Shown here: positions 44,276-54,758 of the stretch, piece after piece
How the letters are laid out: each line of letters starts with the position of its first letter
How positions within the stretch are numbered: the first letter of the stretch is position 1
NCBI GenBank assembly: GCA_037903355.1
Contig: JBAJFE010000020.1
Location: forward strand, 286,174 to 350,173
From: Trichuris trichiura
Taxonomy: Eukaryota; Nematoda; Enoplea; Trichinellida; Trichuridae
Direction of reading: 5' to 3'
DNA: 64,000 bases
Notes under the pieces: model-generated
Databases searched by the model: none
The model's input: the letters and a program-made list of their open reading frames with translations, nothing else
Told to the model about the DNA's origin: nothing
Program-made: the position numbers and the translations under genes

Positions 44276-45421
44276 TGTTTAGTTTTACTCTCTGGCATAG
44301 CACAAAGAAGTGACCCGAACAGATATTACTGCGGGTCCTTGACTTATGATGCATTTGTTCCTAAGAATTTCATCTTAAGTCGATACGTCTAAGCAACTCA
44401 TCTGATGGCGAACCGGATCGCGGAAGCATCCTTTTTCTGGTGACGGTTTCCCCATTGGCTCCGTTGGCCACACATTGGTTCAATGTCGCCACTGATACAC
44501 GTTTGGGTTTTAGCTGAGGTTAAGATGAAGTTAAACTGCACGATATAAAGCTGATTTCAGCATAGGCAAGGCGAACTGCCACTGCAGGTCATCGCTTCAA
44601 AATCGATATAACGAACTGTATCCAACCCATACTGAAAATAAGAACCACTTGATTGTGAAAGTTTCATGCATCCTGTCTTAACGTGATTAAACTCTTGAAT
44701 TAGCTTAGAGTTGAAAGAGATCAAGTCGTACAAGCCTGCCTTAAAATACAGCAATTCTGTTCTGGGGTTAATAACATGTAGTTCTGTATACAGCAACTAC
44801 ATTAATGTAGATTTACTTACGACAGCTCATTGGTTCGTTCGACATACTCAACTGATACTCGCAGGAAGATAATAATGCTATAGCGACAAGCTGATGAAGT
44901 TCTTTTCCTACTGACTCAATGATGGCTGAAAGAATGTACCCCTGTGACGATCAGTAGCGTACCAGGAATAGGCTGCGTTAGGAAGGCATCTAGTTTTGTT
45001 TCTACACTCTTCTGTCGTCCTGTGTACATTTCTTTATAACTACTAGGAGCACTTGAATATGGTGGCTAGCTTTCGGAAGTTCTCACAATAGCTGTCTCTT
45101 ATATATACGTATACAGAAATAACAAAACATAAATTCCGAAACGGGCGTTTTCCTTTGACGGGCCCGTCGTTAGGTCAGAGAACCCCTGTATCTGTAATAC
45201 TGGCTGATGAAGCTTCATACTTTGTTGCGTCGCAATAGCCTGTCTTCTAACCGCTTATTAGACGTTGGAGATTTCTCGCCTCATCGCATCCCGAAGGCAA
45301 ATGATTGCGAAGCGACCTCCTGCTTAGTAGGATAGAAAACTTTATGCCTCCCCAATTAAAACTGACAAAATATGCTTTGAAACAAGGGCGAAATTTGTGG
45401 CTGCTGTTTAGCTTTTATTAG
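44276..45421. other. Non-coding, nothing recognised
   Basis: Upstream of the dsRNA-binding gene. Its first exon(s) may lie here, but I could not identify them. Confidence 0.3.
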
Positions 45422-45493
45422 CCGCTCCGAGTTCGCGCACTTTGGCAAACCTGCAAGAATTGTTTTTTCAGTGTAATAAGAACTTGTTTGCAG

Positions 45494-46533
45494 AGGCTGA
45501 AAACACCACCGGATCACGTTAACCTGTTTGCCCGACGAAACGGCTTCGTCTGCTTGTACGATATTACGTTCGACCAGGTATTTAATCGTAACGCTTTTTG
45601 CGTAGGTACGTTATAATCACTTTTTTCTAGCAACGTCCGCAATTTAACGCTTCGCTGAAAATGGGCGATCGTGTTTTCTGGGGAATTGGCAAAAGTAAAA
45701 GGGCAGCAAAGCAGGAGGCCGTTTTGTCGGTTCTGCAGTTTTTATGCTCCGGTGGTGTACAAGCAAACTGGGGTCTTCCAGAAGACGCTGCGGAATGCGA
45801 GGCCTATCTGTAAGTCAACAATTTTAATGGGACCGCCGATTAACACTTTCCGAAAGCGTACGTTTTCATTTGTCACGAGATTCCCTTCACCTTTTTTCTA
45901 ACACGCCGAAATTTTTTATTGTCAAGATTCAGAGTTGGCACAGGTATATGAATGACTCCATTTCAACTATCGCACTCTTTTGGTTGTCAGAGGGCTTCAT
46001 TAACTTCTTATTTCTTCGTTTCAATTTTCCTGTGTTTTTCTTGGTTTGCTTTATTTTAAACTTGGTCGATTCTATCGTTTCATTGTACAGTTTCTGATTT
46101 TCACGTTCTGCTTTAAAGTCGACATTGGGTGAGCTAACATTTTATGTTTTAAGGAATCGGATGTCAGAGGCCTTTGAGCCCCACTCCTCGGAAGGAGGTA
46201 TTAATCTTACCTGCGGTTCGCTTTTCTGGCTGACGCGTATTGAATTTTGAAGGTGTTGATCGTACATCAGATGGGGAAAGTCAGATGGTTGAGGCCCCTC
46301 GAGCGGGGCATATAATGGAACTTAAGAGGCTTTGCCATATGAGGAGCGTGAAGTGTCAACTCACCTGCACGGAAGAAAGAAATGGTACATTTCTCGCTGT
46401 AGTCAAGTTGGGATCCGGTCATAAATTCAAAGCGACCGGCAATTCGGGTAGAAAGGCAAAAGCGCCTGTTTCTTTTCTCGCACTGAATTGTATGAATGTG
46501 ATTGCAGTAACTAACGAAACTTCGCTACTTTAA
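45494..46533 (+). CDS. Double-stranded RNA-binding protein with two dsRBMs (5' end not resolved)
   Basis: Four exons join in one frame: 45494-45577 (may start earlier, to 45471), 45631-45809, 46154-46197 and 46253-46533. dsRBM 1 spans the first two: helix DHVNLFARRNG, three strands with RPQFNASLKMGDRVFWGIG, then GKSKRAAKQEAVLSVLQFL, the RNA-contacting KSKRAAKQEA helix. After a linker, dsRBM 2 reads HIMELKRLCHMRSVKCQLTC, GTFLAVVKLGSGHKFKATGN, then SGRKAKAPVSFLAL. Its second helix keeps K-A-K but is less canonical. Introns are 53, 344 and 55 nt. The protein ends 14 residues after dsRBM 2. The family may be Staufen/PRKRA/ADAR-cofactor-like, but I cannot choose. Confidence 0.7.
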
Positions 46534-47155
46534 TGTGTAGTCTCTGTAGTTATTGAACTGTAGTTTAAATAATGAAAATATAATTGTTTACATTAGTGTT
46601 CCTATATTTTATCGTCGTTCCCTGCACACGTAGGAAGCTGTTTATGAGAGTACAAGAAAGATGCGAAGTTTTCGGGAAGTAATTGCTACTTGAACATCGT
46701 TAGTTCATTGCGGCATTGTGTAAATAACTACTCATTGTAGTTGTTGCTCACTATGAGTTCGCGAGCAGTTTCCGTAGACTAAGCCTATACGGAAAATGAA
46801 GCCAACTGACACACTAAAAGTGCCAAGACTTTATTGCTCAGTTTTCAATGGCGAAATCTTGATAATACAGTAAAGCCAACAAGTTCGGTTGCCTGCCGTC
46901 CCGTACGGTCACTGGCTATAATTAACCTGGACCATCGATTGCCATAACGCTGTAGCATCGTGCGAAGTCGCATAGGTGGCAAAAAAGTGTAAGTCTGAGT
47001 GAACATTTTAAAAGTTTATTAGATCAGTCAATGGCAGCGTTTATTGACCATAACTGTCAAACATTCTAACCCTAAAAGGTAATGCAATAGTTATTGTACT
47101 TTTCGATATGTGAAGGTGTGCAAGTCATACGAGATTTGTGCGGGAACACGAAAGT
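46534..47155. other. Intergenic, nothing recognised
   Basis: Downstream of the dsRNA-binding gene. No polyadenylation signal of canonical form was seen close to the stop, and no gene or repeat was identified. Confidence 0.35.
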
Positions 47156-47603
47156 TCATTTCTTTGCTCTTTTGATTGGAATTTTGTGCTCGACTGAGTG
47201 CAGTCTACCGACCTTCGCAGCTTCAATAGTAAGCAAACCATTCGGCGACAAGTTCGACTTGAAACTTCTGGGTTGATGCCTTTAGGTAGCCAATAAGCGC
47301 GAGTGAATTCACGCTTGACGTAACCATGGTCATCCTTGTTTTCCTCATGCTCCCATGGATCATTAGTCGATCATCCTTTGTTGTTATTTCCAACTCTTTC
47401 GGCTTGAAGTGTGTGACGTCCAAAGTAACTTGAAACTTCTTATCATCGTTGATCACTGACGAAACTCCGTTGCTGGCGGAATGCGTAGCTCTCGGTTCCG
47501 CAGAGGTCGGTGATGAGAATGATGCATGGTCGATGTCTTCGACCTGACGAGCAATGGGCCATAGATCGTCAGACCAACGACGCTTCAGAGACCGTAAGCT
47601 CAA
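47156..47603 (-). pseudogene. Small heat-shock protein (Hsp20/alpha-crystallin) pseudogene
   Basis: Minus strand. An N-terminal segment with KRRWSDDLWPI precedes the alpha-crystallin domain (INDDKKFQVTLDVTHFKPKE, LEITTKDDRLMIHG). The frame shifts at about 47,350 (next segment HEENKDDHGYVKREFTRAYW) and again at about 47,257. It then runs through NGLLTIEAAK to a stop at 47156-47158. No ATG lies in frame at the start: a stop precedes the first TTG. The 448-nt span has no intron, which would fit a retrocopy. With two shifts it cannot encode a working chaperone, unless these are assembly errors. Confidence 0.75.
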
Positions 47604-48444
47604 ACGATCGTCCCACTACGAAAAGGGGTGCCAGACATGCAACGATTCAAGTACAGTTCAATGCAACGCAAATAGCAGTGAAAATGCAAACGCAATAGCG
47701 CAAACACTTCAAAAATATGCAAATAAACGCTTGTACTAGCAGACCTTTGCAGCTGCCAAAGAAGGCAAGTAAAGCAGCTTGCAAGCAGTAGGATAATATG
47801 ATCAGCAGGTTGATAGCAATAGTTGTTTACTGCTTTCAGAGTAAGAAGGTGTAAACAGTGATTAAGTATACGACCTCTTGTGCTTTATGGAGCTTTGGCG
47901 TTTAATCACTGGGTCGGCGATTTCTAGTGAAGCGGAAAGCTGCTATAGCAAATGAAAAAGAGATTACTTTCGATGAGCTTTCTACAGAGCGCAGTCCACG
48001 CACCAGTTGGAACTTGATTTCCAGCAGCGAGTTAAATATTCCAAGATCCATTTAATTTATTATCAAAGCAGCAATGTTTTTCTCACTGATCGCTTATTGT
48101 GCGACGTACTTTTTCATACGCATTGGAAACGTAACGATTCCTACAAAAATGGCAATTCTTAAGAAGAGTGAACTATACGTTGGGAATGCTTATCCGCGTT
48201 CCTCAAGGTCTACGGTCGAGCTCATTTCTTATCTAGTTTTCACATTAGCCAGAATTTGCATTTCCTGACGAACGGTCTCAGAGACGTATTGCGCGCTAAT
48301 TGCTTGTGCCTTCTTATGGCTCTATATTTTACCGGTTGCATTTGTACTCAAGAAAGAAACGCTTGCTCTTAATTGTAAAGCGCAAAATTGAGCCCATTCG
48401 GTTTATGCTGCTAACAAAGCATTGACTGCTTCAAGCAGACTAAC
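47604..48444. other. Intergenic, nothing recognised
   Basis: Between the Hsp20 pseudogene and the PAN2-like exon. No supportable exon or repeat. Confidence 0.35.
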
Positions 48445-48979
48445 ATGTACGAAGAAAGAAATTTTGCCCTACTCTCCACTGTGCTTGTGGACGGCTCTCC
48501 AGATTACAGCGTTTCCGTAGTTGCTTTTGACGAATTTGGGGATATACTATGGGCCGACAATCAAAACGTAAGTTCATTATTAGTTTGACTGGCATACAAT
48601 TTGTGTTCCCTGCTAAGACCTGGATTTCAGAATTTTTAAAGAGGGCTTTTAGATTGTTTCACTTAACAAGTTTCAATTATTTTTCCCGTTGAATAACGTT
48701 GTTCGTAATGTACGCAATTTCTTCATTTCAATCTGTCACTGTAATATTTCTCGCAAGATTCGTTCAAAGTCTTTTGACAAACTTTTTCGTTGAAAACGTT
48801 GTTCAACAATGCCCGCACAGACTTACGGCGTTATGCAAAACTGCGCATTCTTGCGCGAGCGCAGAGGTATTTATCTAGTTACTGCTCCACACAGGGAAGA
48901 CGTACTCAGATCAGTACAGCTTGATAGTAATCAAGTTCGTGCTGAAAAGAAAGTGAATTGTAGGCAATATGCAAAACTA
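48445..48979 (+). CDS. PAN2-like deadenylase subunit, 5' exons, interrupted
   Basis: Exon 1 (48445-48567, 41 codons) starts MYEERNFALLSTVLVDGSPD and continues VAFDEFGDILWADNQN before GTAAGT. This resembles the N-terminus of animal PAN2, the catalytic subunit of the PAN2-PAN3 poly(A) nuclease. A phase-compatible second exon may start at 48821 after CCCGCACAG (TYGVMQN...YLVTAPHREDVLRSVQLDSN). That frame then runs into the Ty3/gypsy LTR at 48985. If the element is removed in thought, the frame reaches a stop about 15 codons later. No further PAN2 exon was found downstream. It is either a truncated copy or a gene broken by the insertion. The identity of exon 1 is from recall of family sequences. 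Confidence 0.5.
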
Positions 48980-48984
48980 TTTTT
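48980..48984 (+). repeat. 5-bp target duplication of the Ty3/gypsy element, left
   Basis: TTTTT directly before the 5' LTR, matched by TTTTT at 53825-53829. It is low-complexity, so only moderately convincing. Confidence 0.55.
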
Positions 48985-49220
48985 TGTTGTGTATCAAAAC
49001 ATATTATGCTCGTTTCCCTTGTTAATCACAATTAGGTCGTTACTCGTCGACCCAAAACAATATTTGTCACATGCTCAGAATTTAACTAACAAGGTCAACC
49101 GAGGCCTATAAAGGGACAACGCGTGAAGAACGTGGGACTTCTGGGAATTAGGTGCAAGCTACGCTGAACGACTGTGTGACGTTAGACGAAGAAATAAATC
49201 TTACACCAGCGGACTTAACA
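48985..49220 (+). repeat. 5' LTR of the Ty3/gypsy element
   Basis: 236 bp, TGTTGT...TTAACA, with CCTATAAAGGG at about 49,107 (TATA box) and AATAAA near the 3' end (polyadenylation). It differs from the 3' LTR at about 10 of 236 positions (about 96% identity). Confidence 0.9.
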
Positions 49221-49221
49221 T

Positions 49222-49233
49222 TGGCGACGAGGA
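49222..49233 (+). other. Candidate primer-binding site of the Ty3/gypsy element
   Basis: TGGCGACGAGGA follows the 5' LTR and would pair with the 3' end of a tRNA ending TCCTCGTCGCCA. I have not assigned the tRNA. Confidence 0.5.
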
Positions 49234-49261
49234 CACTGAACTTCTACGCAGGAGACCCACA

Positions 49262-50248
49262 ATGACAAAGCCATATAACGGTTCTCTCGAAGCGTTCGAC
49301 TTGACTGCGGGCATAGACGGCTGGGAAGATTGGATAGAGCGATTAGGATTCTTCCCTGAAGCGAACAATCTCCCAGTGGCGTGTCTCCGCAGTCTGCTGT
49401 TCACCCACTGCCGTCCCGCCTTATATAGGCTCGTCAAAGAAGCAGTCGTCCCTGAAAAGCCTGGTACGAAATCCTTTGATGAGCTTGTTCAAGCGGTTCG
49501 TACAAGATTCGACCCGATTCCAGGTGTTTACCCCGCTCGAGCAGAATTCTACAGCAGGAAACAACTGCCAGGAGAATCCGTAGCGACATTTATGGCAAAC
49601 CTTCGACGTCTAGCAGGACAGTGCCAATTTGAAGCGGCGCCGACCGTTGGTGATCGAATAGATTTCCAGTTGCAGGATCAATTCTTGATTGGGATGTCAG
49701 ATGGCGCAACCCGACGCCGAGTGTTACGTGGCCCGAAGATTACAATCAAAGAGTTGTATAACGCTGCACTGACAGGGGAATCTGCCATTGAACAATCCAA
49801 CCTAATAGATTCGCACTCGGCTCCTCTGCGGCAAGCCACCACCCACGCTATGGCCAATAAACGTCGAACTAGGGTAAGTAGGCAAAACGTACCATTTTCT
49901 GAACCGACCAAATGTTGGCGATGTGGTGCTAATGGTCACAGTCCCGACACTTGTCGTTTTAAACGTTCCCAGTGCTATCACTGTGGAAAGCTGGGACACG
50001 TGAGCAGGGCATGCCGCAGCAGCCTACCACCCACCGCACCGACATCTAGCCAACGTTCAGCCCGCTTAAATGGTGAGCGTCAACAGAAAGAAGTGCATGC
50101 GCTGGCTGAAGAATTACACCGAGGAGACGAGCCCACCTCTGACTCAGAGATGGATCTCTCAATCAAGCAAAATAGCATTACGGTGTTCAACACAAACGAG
50201 GAAATCACCGACGATGCTTTAGGTGCAATAGTCCGAACCATTTCGTGA
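49262..50248 (+). CDS. gag: Ty3/gypsy Gag (capsid-nucleocapsid)
   Basis: 328 residues, intact. The N-terminal two-thirds are capsid-like (RFDPIPGVYPARAEFYSRKQ, LPGESVATFMANLRRLAGQC). Two CCHC zinc knuckles follow at about residues 218-252 (CWRCGANGHSPDTC and CYHCGKLGHVSRAC), which bind the RNA genome. It ends at TGA 50246-50248, overlapping the Pol frame by 73 nt in the -1 relation. Confidence 0.9.
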   Translation: MTKPYNGSLEAFDLTAGIDGWEDWIERLGFFPEANNLPVACLRSLLFTHCRPALYRLVKEAVVPEKPGTKSFDELVQAVRTRFDPIPGVYPARAEFYSRKQLPGESVATFMANLRRLAGQCQFEAAPTVGDRIDFQLQDQFLIGMSDGATRRRVLRGPKITIKELYNAALTGESAIEQSNLIDSHSAPLRQATTHAMANKRRTRVSRQNVPFSEPTKCWRCGANGHSPDTCRFKRSQCYHCGKLGHVSRACRSSLPPTAPTSSQRSARLNGERQQKEVHALAEELHRGDEPTSDSEMDLSIKQNSITVFNTNEEITDDALGAIVRTIS

Positions 50249-53200
50249 GAGACTGCACTGCTCTACGTCAGAGTTCCAGCATTAGCAAGAAAGGCTTCAG
50301 TGCTTCCGCCGGCCACACAGCGGTGGAACGAGTAACAACCATCTCACTGATAGTAAACAACGTAGAAATTGAGTTTGAGATAGACAGCGGATCTGCCTTA
50401 ACTCTCATCAGCCAGGAAATGTTTCACCGGTTGTGGAAAGGTAACCTGCCAGCGTTGCGAAAGTCGACGTTGAACATCAGAACATGGTCAAGAGAAAGCA
50501 TGACAGTTCTAGGCTCATTTCGAGCTGGAGTCCAGTATCGGAACGTCAGACGTGACCTCGATATATTCGTACTGCGAAAAGGTGGGCAACCATTCTTGGG
50601 CAGAGCATGGTTTCGCCCACTTAATATTGGCCTTCATGTACCAGCTCACCAGGCTTCGACTAGCTCTGAAAGGAGGAACCCTAAAGGAAATGGATGGCAC
50701 AAAATTGTCGAAAAGTACGCTAATCTTTTTCAACCTACTCTAGGACGGTACAAAGGGCCACCTATCCACATTGAGCTAATTCCTGGGGCACGACCTCGTT
50801 TCTTAAAATGCCGCCCTGTCCCGTTTGCCCTGATTGACAGGGTAAAACAAGAAATTGAACGTCTCGACAAACGCGGGAGCTTAGAGCCAGTTTTATGGTC
50901 TGATTGGGCGTCGCCGATCGTCATAGCTATGAAGAAGGGAGGAGAAATACGAGTATGCGGAGATTACAGTGCAACGGTAAATTTGGTCACCCGGAAGGAC
51001 GTTTATCCCCTTCCTACAGTACCTGAAATGATGGTCACGCTAAGTGGAGGCGCTTGGTTCTCAAAATTGGACCTCGCGGAAGCCTACCAGCAACTGACGC
51101 TGGACGAGGAAACGGCAGAGGTACTTACCCTAACGACTCCAAAGGGGCTGCGCCGGATGAAACGCTTGCCTTATGGAGTGGATGTGGCGCCAGGAATTTT
51201 CCAGCGCCTGATGGAGACCCTTCTGCAGGGGATTCCCGGAGTAAAACCATATCTGGATGATATCTTGATAACTGGGCCGAACGAAGCAGAGCATGATAGT
51301 CGACTCGAGCAAGTACTCAAAGTGCTGGAAACTAACGGCCTTCGACTCAAGAAAGAGAAATGCTATTTTGCAACAAACGAAATGGAGTTTTTGGGCTTCA
51401 GAATCACGAAGAAAGGTATTCATCCTACTGAAGAAAAACTAACTGCTATTAAAATGGCTCCTCCACCTGCGGACTTGAAGCAGCTTCAGGCCTTTCTAGG
51501 ATTGTTAAACTTTTACTCCGCCTTCCTACCGAAGAAAGCCACCGTACTGGAACCTTTACACCGCCTGTTGGACACCACGGGGAAGTCCAATTGGCATTGG
51601 GGCGACAAAGAACAAGCTGCATTTGAGGCAGCAAAAGAGTTATTAACTGCTGGATCAGTCTTGGCTCATTTTGACGGTAGTAAGCCGCTATTGCTAGCCT
51701 GCGACGCATCTGACTATGGACTCGGCGCTGTTCTAAGCCAAGTGGAGGGAGGTCAAGAGAAAGTAGTGGCATATGCATCACGGACATTGTCGAAAACAGA
51801 ACGCAAGTACGCACAAATAGACAAAGAAGCACTGGCTATAGTGTATGGCGTGAAAAAGTTTCACCAATATCTGTTTGGCCGCCACTTTACGGCTTTAACT
51901 GATCACAAACCATTGTTAGGCCTCCTGGCGACAGGAAAACCTACACCCGCGGTGATGACAACTCGAATGCTCCGCTGGAGGTTACTCCTAACGGCGTATG
52001 ATGTCCGCTTAGTATACCGGAGCGGTAAAGCTATGGGCCACGCAGACGGATTAAGTCGACTTCCGTTACCTGATAAGAGTGATCACACGGACACTCCAGG
52101 AGAAAAGCTTGTGGACCCAATTCTATTTGCAGATGCACTCATGATGGGTACAGAAGATGACGAAACGGATGAGGTAAATATGCTTGATGCAAAAACAGTA
52201 GCAGGACTGACACGTAAGGACCGGGTCCTCTCTCGAGTGCAGCACTGGGTTTTGCATGGCTGGCCCTCCGGTCCCCAGGGTGACGAATTTACCCAGTACA
52301 CTAGGCACCGGAACGAGCTGTCGGCGGTGCGCGGTTGTTTGCTTTGGGGCTCAAGAGTTATCATCCCTAAGCAACTGCAGAACCGTCTCCTGAAAGTGTT
52401 ACATCAGGCACACCCCGGCACGGTGCGCATGAAAGCTTTGGCGCGTAGCTACGTGTGGTGGCCCGGAATAGATGAAGAAATCGAATCTTGGGTAGCTAAC
52501 TGCTCCGGGTGCCAGCAGCACAGGAACGACCCACCCAAAGCACCACCGCTAGCCTGGAACTGGACACCCCAACCTTGGTCGCGCATTCACGTAGATTTTG
52601 CAGGGCCGTTCCAAGGGAAAACGTACCTACTCGTCGTGGACTCACATTCTAAATGGTTAGAAGTAGAGCAAGTAACGTCCATGGACTCTAGAGAGGCGAT
52701 CCACCAGCTGGCAAGGATATTTGCGGTTCACGGACTCCCTGACGTGCTGGTTTCTGACAATGGCCCTGCTTTTGACTCGGCCGCATTCCGCCAGTTCTGC
52801 TTGGCAAACCGAATAAAGTTCCTCAGGATAGCACCTTATCATCCGGCATCCAACGGCCAAGTAGAACGAGTAGTACACACTACAAAACAAGCCCTGCGCA
52901 TGATGACCCAAGACAAGTGGAAAATCAAGCTTAGCCGATTCCTGCTAAACTACCGACTAACGCCCCATTCGACTAGCGGCCTCTCTCCGGCAGAAATCTT
53001 ACTTCGGCGACGCCCTCGGTCACTGCTGGACAGACTCCACCCGGATTCCTTAGCGTCCACGGAGAAAGTACAGCAGGAAGAAGACAAAAACCTGCAAGCA
53101 GAGGCCCACAGAAAAACCCGACGTTTTCAAGTAGGGGATCGCGTCTGGGCGCGCAGTTTCTACACGGGCGCGCCTACCAAATGGGTAGCCGGCGTGGTAC

Positions 53201-53577
53201 AAGAAGTGATTACTCCACGTTCATATTGGATAGAACTGCCCCACCAGGACGTACGGGTACGGCGGTCCGTTGACCACCTATGGACCAGGGGAGACGAACG
53301 CCCTCCTATCTCAGCGGTCACCGACGCCACACCAAACGAATGGACAGATACGCGAAGGACAGCTAGCGACGATCAGGAATACGAGCCCAACCTAGAGCCT
53401 GTTGGAGGGGCAAAAGGCGTTTCGGAACAAGAAGCAGACACTTCGACTCGCCAAGGGACGCTACCGAATGTACCAGAGGATAACGGACAGAGCCTGGTCG
53501 ATAGCTCACCTACCGCACAAGCGAGGCCAGCGCGACGCATCCGGCGACCCCATTATTTAGATGACTACGTCGCTTAG
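50176..53577 (+). CDS. pol: Ty3/gypsy Pol (protease, reverse transcriptase, RNase H, integrase)
   Basis: Long intact frame, open from 50176 and leaving the Gag overlap at 50248. A third CCHC knuckle sits in the overlap (CFRCNSPNHFVRDC, 50215-50256). Then come the protease (FEIDSGSALTLIS, about 50,380), reverse transcriptase with KPYLDDILITG (about 51,245) and RNase H (LLACDASDYGLGAVL, about 51,690). Integrase follows: an HHCC finger (HQAHPG...CSGCQ, about 52,405-52,515) and a DDE core (HVDFAGPF, VSDNGPAFD, NGQVERVV). The tail ends RIRRPHYLDDYVA with no chromodomain. Expression would need -1 frameshifting in the overlap or a different joining mechanism. I see no classical slippery heptamer. 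The element looks capable of movement, but that is inference. Confidence 0.9.
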   Translation, partial: HYGVQHKRGNHRRCFRCNSPNHFVRDCTALRQSSSISKKGFSASAGHTAVERVTTISLIVNNVEIEFEIDSGSALTLISQEMFHRLWKGNLPALRKSTLNIRTWSRESMTVLGSFRAGVQYRNVRRDLDIFVLRKGGQPFLGRAWFRPLNIGLHVPAHQASTSSERRNPKGNGWHKIVEKYANLFQPTLGRYKGPPIHIELIPGARPRFLKCRPVPFALIDRVKQEIERLDKRGSLEPVLWSDWASPIVIAMKKGGEIRVCGDYSATVNLVTRKDVYPLPTVPEMMVTLSGGAWFSKLDLAEAYQQLTLDEETAEVLTLTTPKGLRRMKRLPYGVDVAPGIFQRLMETLLQGIPGVKPYLDDILITGPNEAEHDSRLEQVLKVLETNGLRLKKEKCYFATNEMEFLGFRITKKGIHPTEEKLTAIKMAPPPADLKQLQAFLGLLNFYSAFLPKKATVLEPLHRLLDTTGKSNWHWGDKEQAAFEAAKELLTAGSVLAHFDGSKPLLLACDASDYGLGAVLSQVEGGQEKVVAYASRTLSKTERKYAQIDKEALAIVYGVKKFHQYLFGRHFTALTDHKPLLGLLATGKPTPAVMTTRMLRWRLLLTAYDVRLVYRSGKAMGHADGLSRLPLPDKSDHTDTPGEKLVDPILFADALMMGTEDDETDEVNMLDAKTVAGLTRKDRVLSRVQHWVLHGWPSGPQGDEFTQYTRHRNELSAVRGCLLWGSRVIIPKQLQNRLLKVLHQAHPGTVRMKALARSYVWWPGIDEEIESWVANCSGCQQHRNDPPKAPPLAWNWTPQPWSRIHVDFAGPFQGKTYLLVVDSHSKWLEVEQVTSMDSREAIHQLARIFAVHGLPDVLVSDNGPAFDSAAFRQFCLANRIKFLRIAPYHPASNGQVERVVHTTKQALRMMTQDKWKIKLSRFLLNYRLTPHSTSGLSPAEILLRRRPRSLLDRLHPDSLASTEKVQQEEDKNLQAEAHRKTRRFQVGDRVWARSFYTGAPTKWVAGVVQEVITPRSYWIELPHQDVRVRRSVDHLWTRGDERPPISAVTDATPNEWTDTRRTASDDQEYEPNLEPVGGAKGVSEQEADTSTRQGTLPNVPEDNGQSLVDSSPTAQARPARRIRRPHYLDDYVA

Positions 53578-53588
53578 AGGGGGACGGA
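53577..53588 (+). other. Polypurine tract of the Ty3/gypsy element
   Basis: GAGGGGGACGGA directly before the 3' LTR, overlapping the end of Pol. It would prime plus-strand DNA synthesis. Confidence 0.7.
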
Positions 53589-53824
53589 TGTTGTGTATCA
53601 AAACATATTATGCTCGTTTCCCTTGTTAATCACAATTAGGTCGTTACTCGTCGACCCAAAACAATATTTGTCACATACTCATAATTTAACTAACAAGGTC
53701 AACCGAGTCCTATAAAAGGACAACGCGTAAACAACGTAGGACTTCTGGGAATTCGGTGCAAGCTACGCTCAACGACTGTGTGACGTTAGACGAAGAAATA
53801 AAGCTTACACCAGCGGACTTAACA
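53589..53824 (+). repeat. 3' LTR of the Ty3/gypsy element
   Basis: 236 bp, same ends as the 5' LTR. The 10 or so differences fall in the middle third, around the TATA box. Confidence 0.9.
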
Positions 53825-53829
53825 TTTTT

Positions 53830-54758
53830 ATTATGCCCAGGCACGTTAATTTGTCATCTAACCATATAGATGTGTGACGTTTTATCTCGCAGAAATATTG
53901 AGCATAGCAGAAACGTAAGCACAGTAGCTATGGACAGGCAGAGCTACCTCAGCTGCTGTCTCCTGCAGTTGCTGATAAAACAAATCAATTCATTCGTTCA
54001 AACAGTGATTGTACACGATGAAATAATTGCTTCAAAAAATAAAGAAATCCTGAACTTCGCTGCGCTTCTCTGCACTTAACTTTGCTACTGCTCTTGCCTG
54101 AAACTTCCAGGACTACAACCACACAGGGAACAAGTGAATAAAACTCGTGAGCTCACGACAAAACTTGTCGCGTCTAACGCAGTACTTAGGAAATTGAGCT
54201 TTCAAAGAACGTCCCAAATTTTCACAACAAAGCAAAACCTTTGCAAGCTACAATTACACTAAAATTGAACTCTTTGGATTTCCCATACTAATTATACCCA
54301 GAAATGCCAAAAGCTCAGATGGATTGCAAGTACTCGGTTTTCCTGGCTTCTAAAAGGAAATGGGGAGTGTAAAAGCACAGCTATAAGTACGTTGAGACGC
54401 AGTTGAAATCCGCATGTAGTCCGCTCAGAATAGGGGAATTTTTAGAACCGCATTGTGTACTAGCGCGATGGGGTTTTGTGATGACTAAAAAAGGTACACT
54501 AAGTGCGTCCTATCGGCACCGTAAATATTCGTTCGGTACAATAATGTCCCCCATGGACCCCATATGGGTGCCTGAAGATCGGGAACGCAACAGACATTTT
54601 ACCCACGAGCAGTTTTTACCAAATGCATACAATATAAGTGGCATAAATATTCCCTGTCAGGAAGTAAATATGGCTTAGATACTGTATATCTCAAATATCC
54701 TATTTTGAAGTAGTGTGTACCGCATGTAACCCATATACAATGCAATCTCCCTAATCTA
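53830..54758 (+). other. Possible small exons, function unknown
   Basis: Two open segments have some coding character. One is near 53,930-54,080 (MDRQSYLSCCLLQLLIKQIN...). A second follows CTTCCAG at 54,110 with a helical, charged reading (HREQVNKTRELTTKLVASNA). A third, 54403-54678, reads FLEPHCVLARWGFVMTKKGT. None has a known domain, and the joins are not fixed. Confidence 0.25.

Noticed and set aside
49105..49116. CCTATAAAGGG as a seventh dyad/TATA module
   Set aside because: It is the LTR's own TATA box. The 41-bp flanking pattern is absent.
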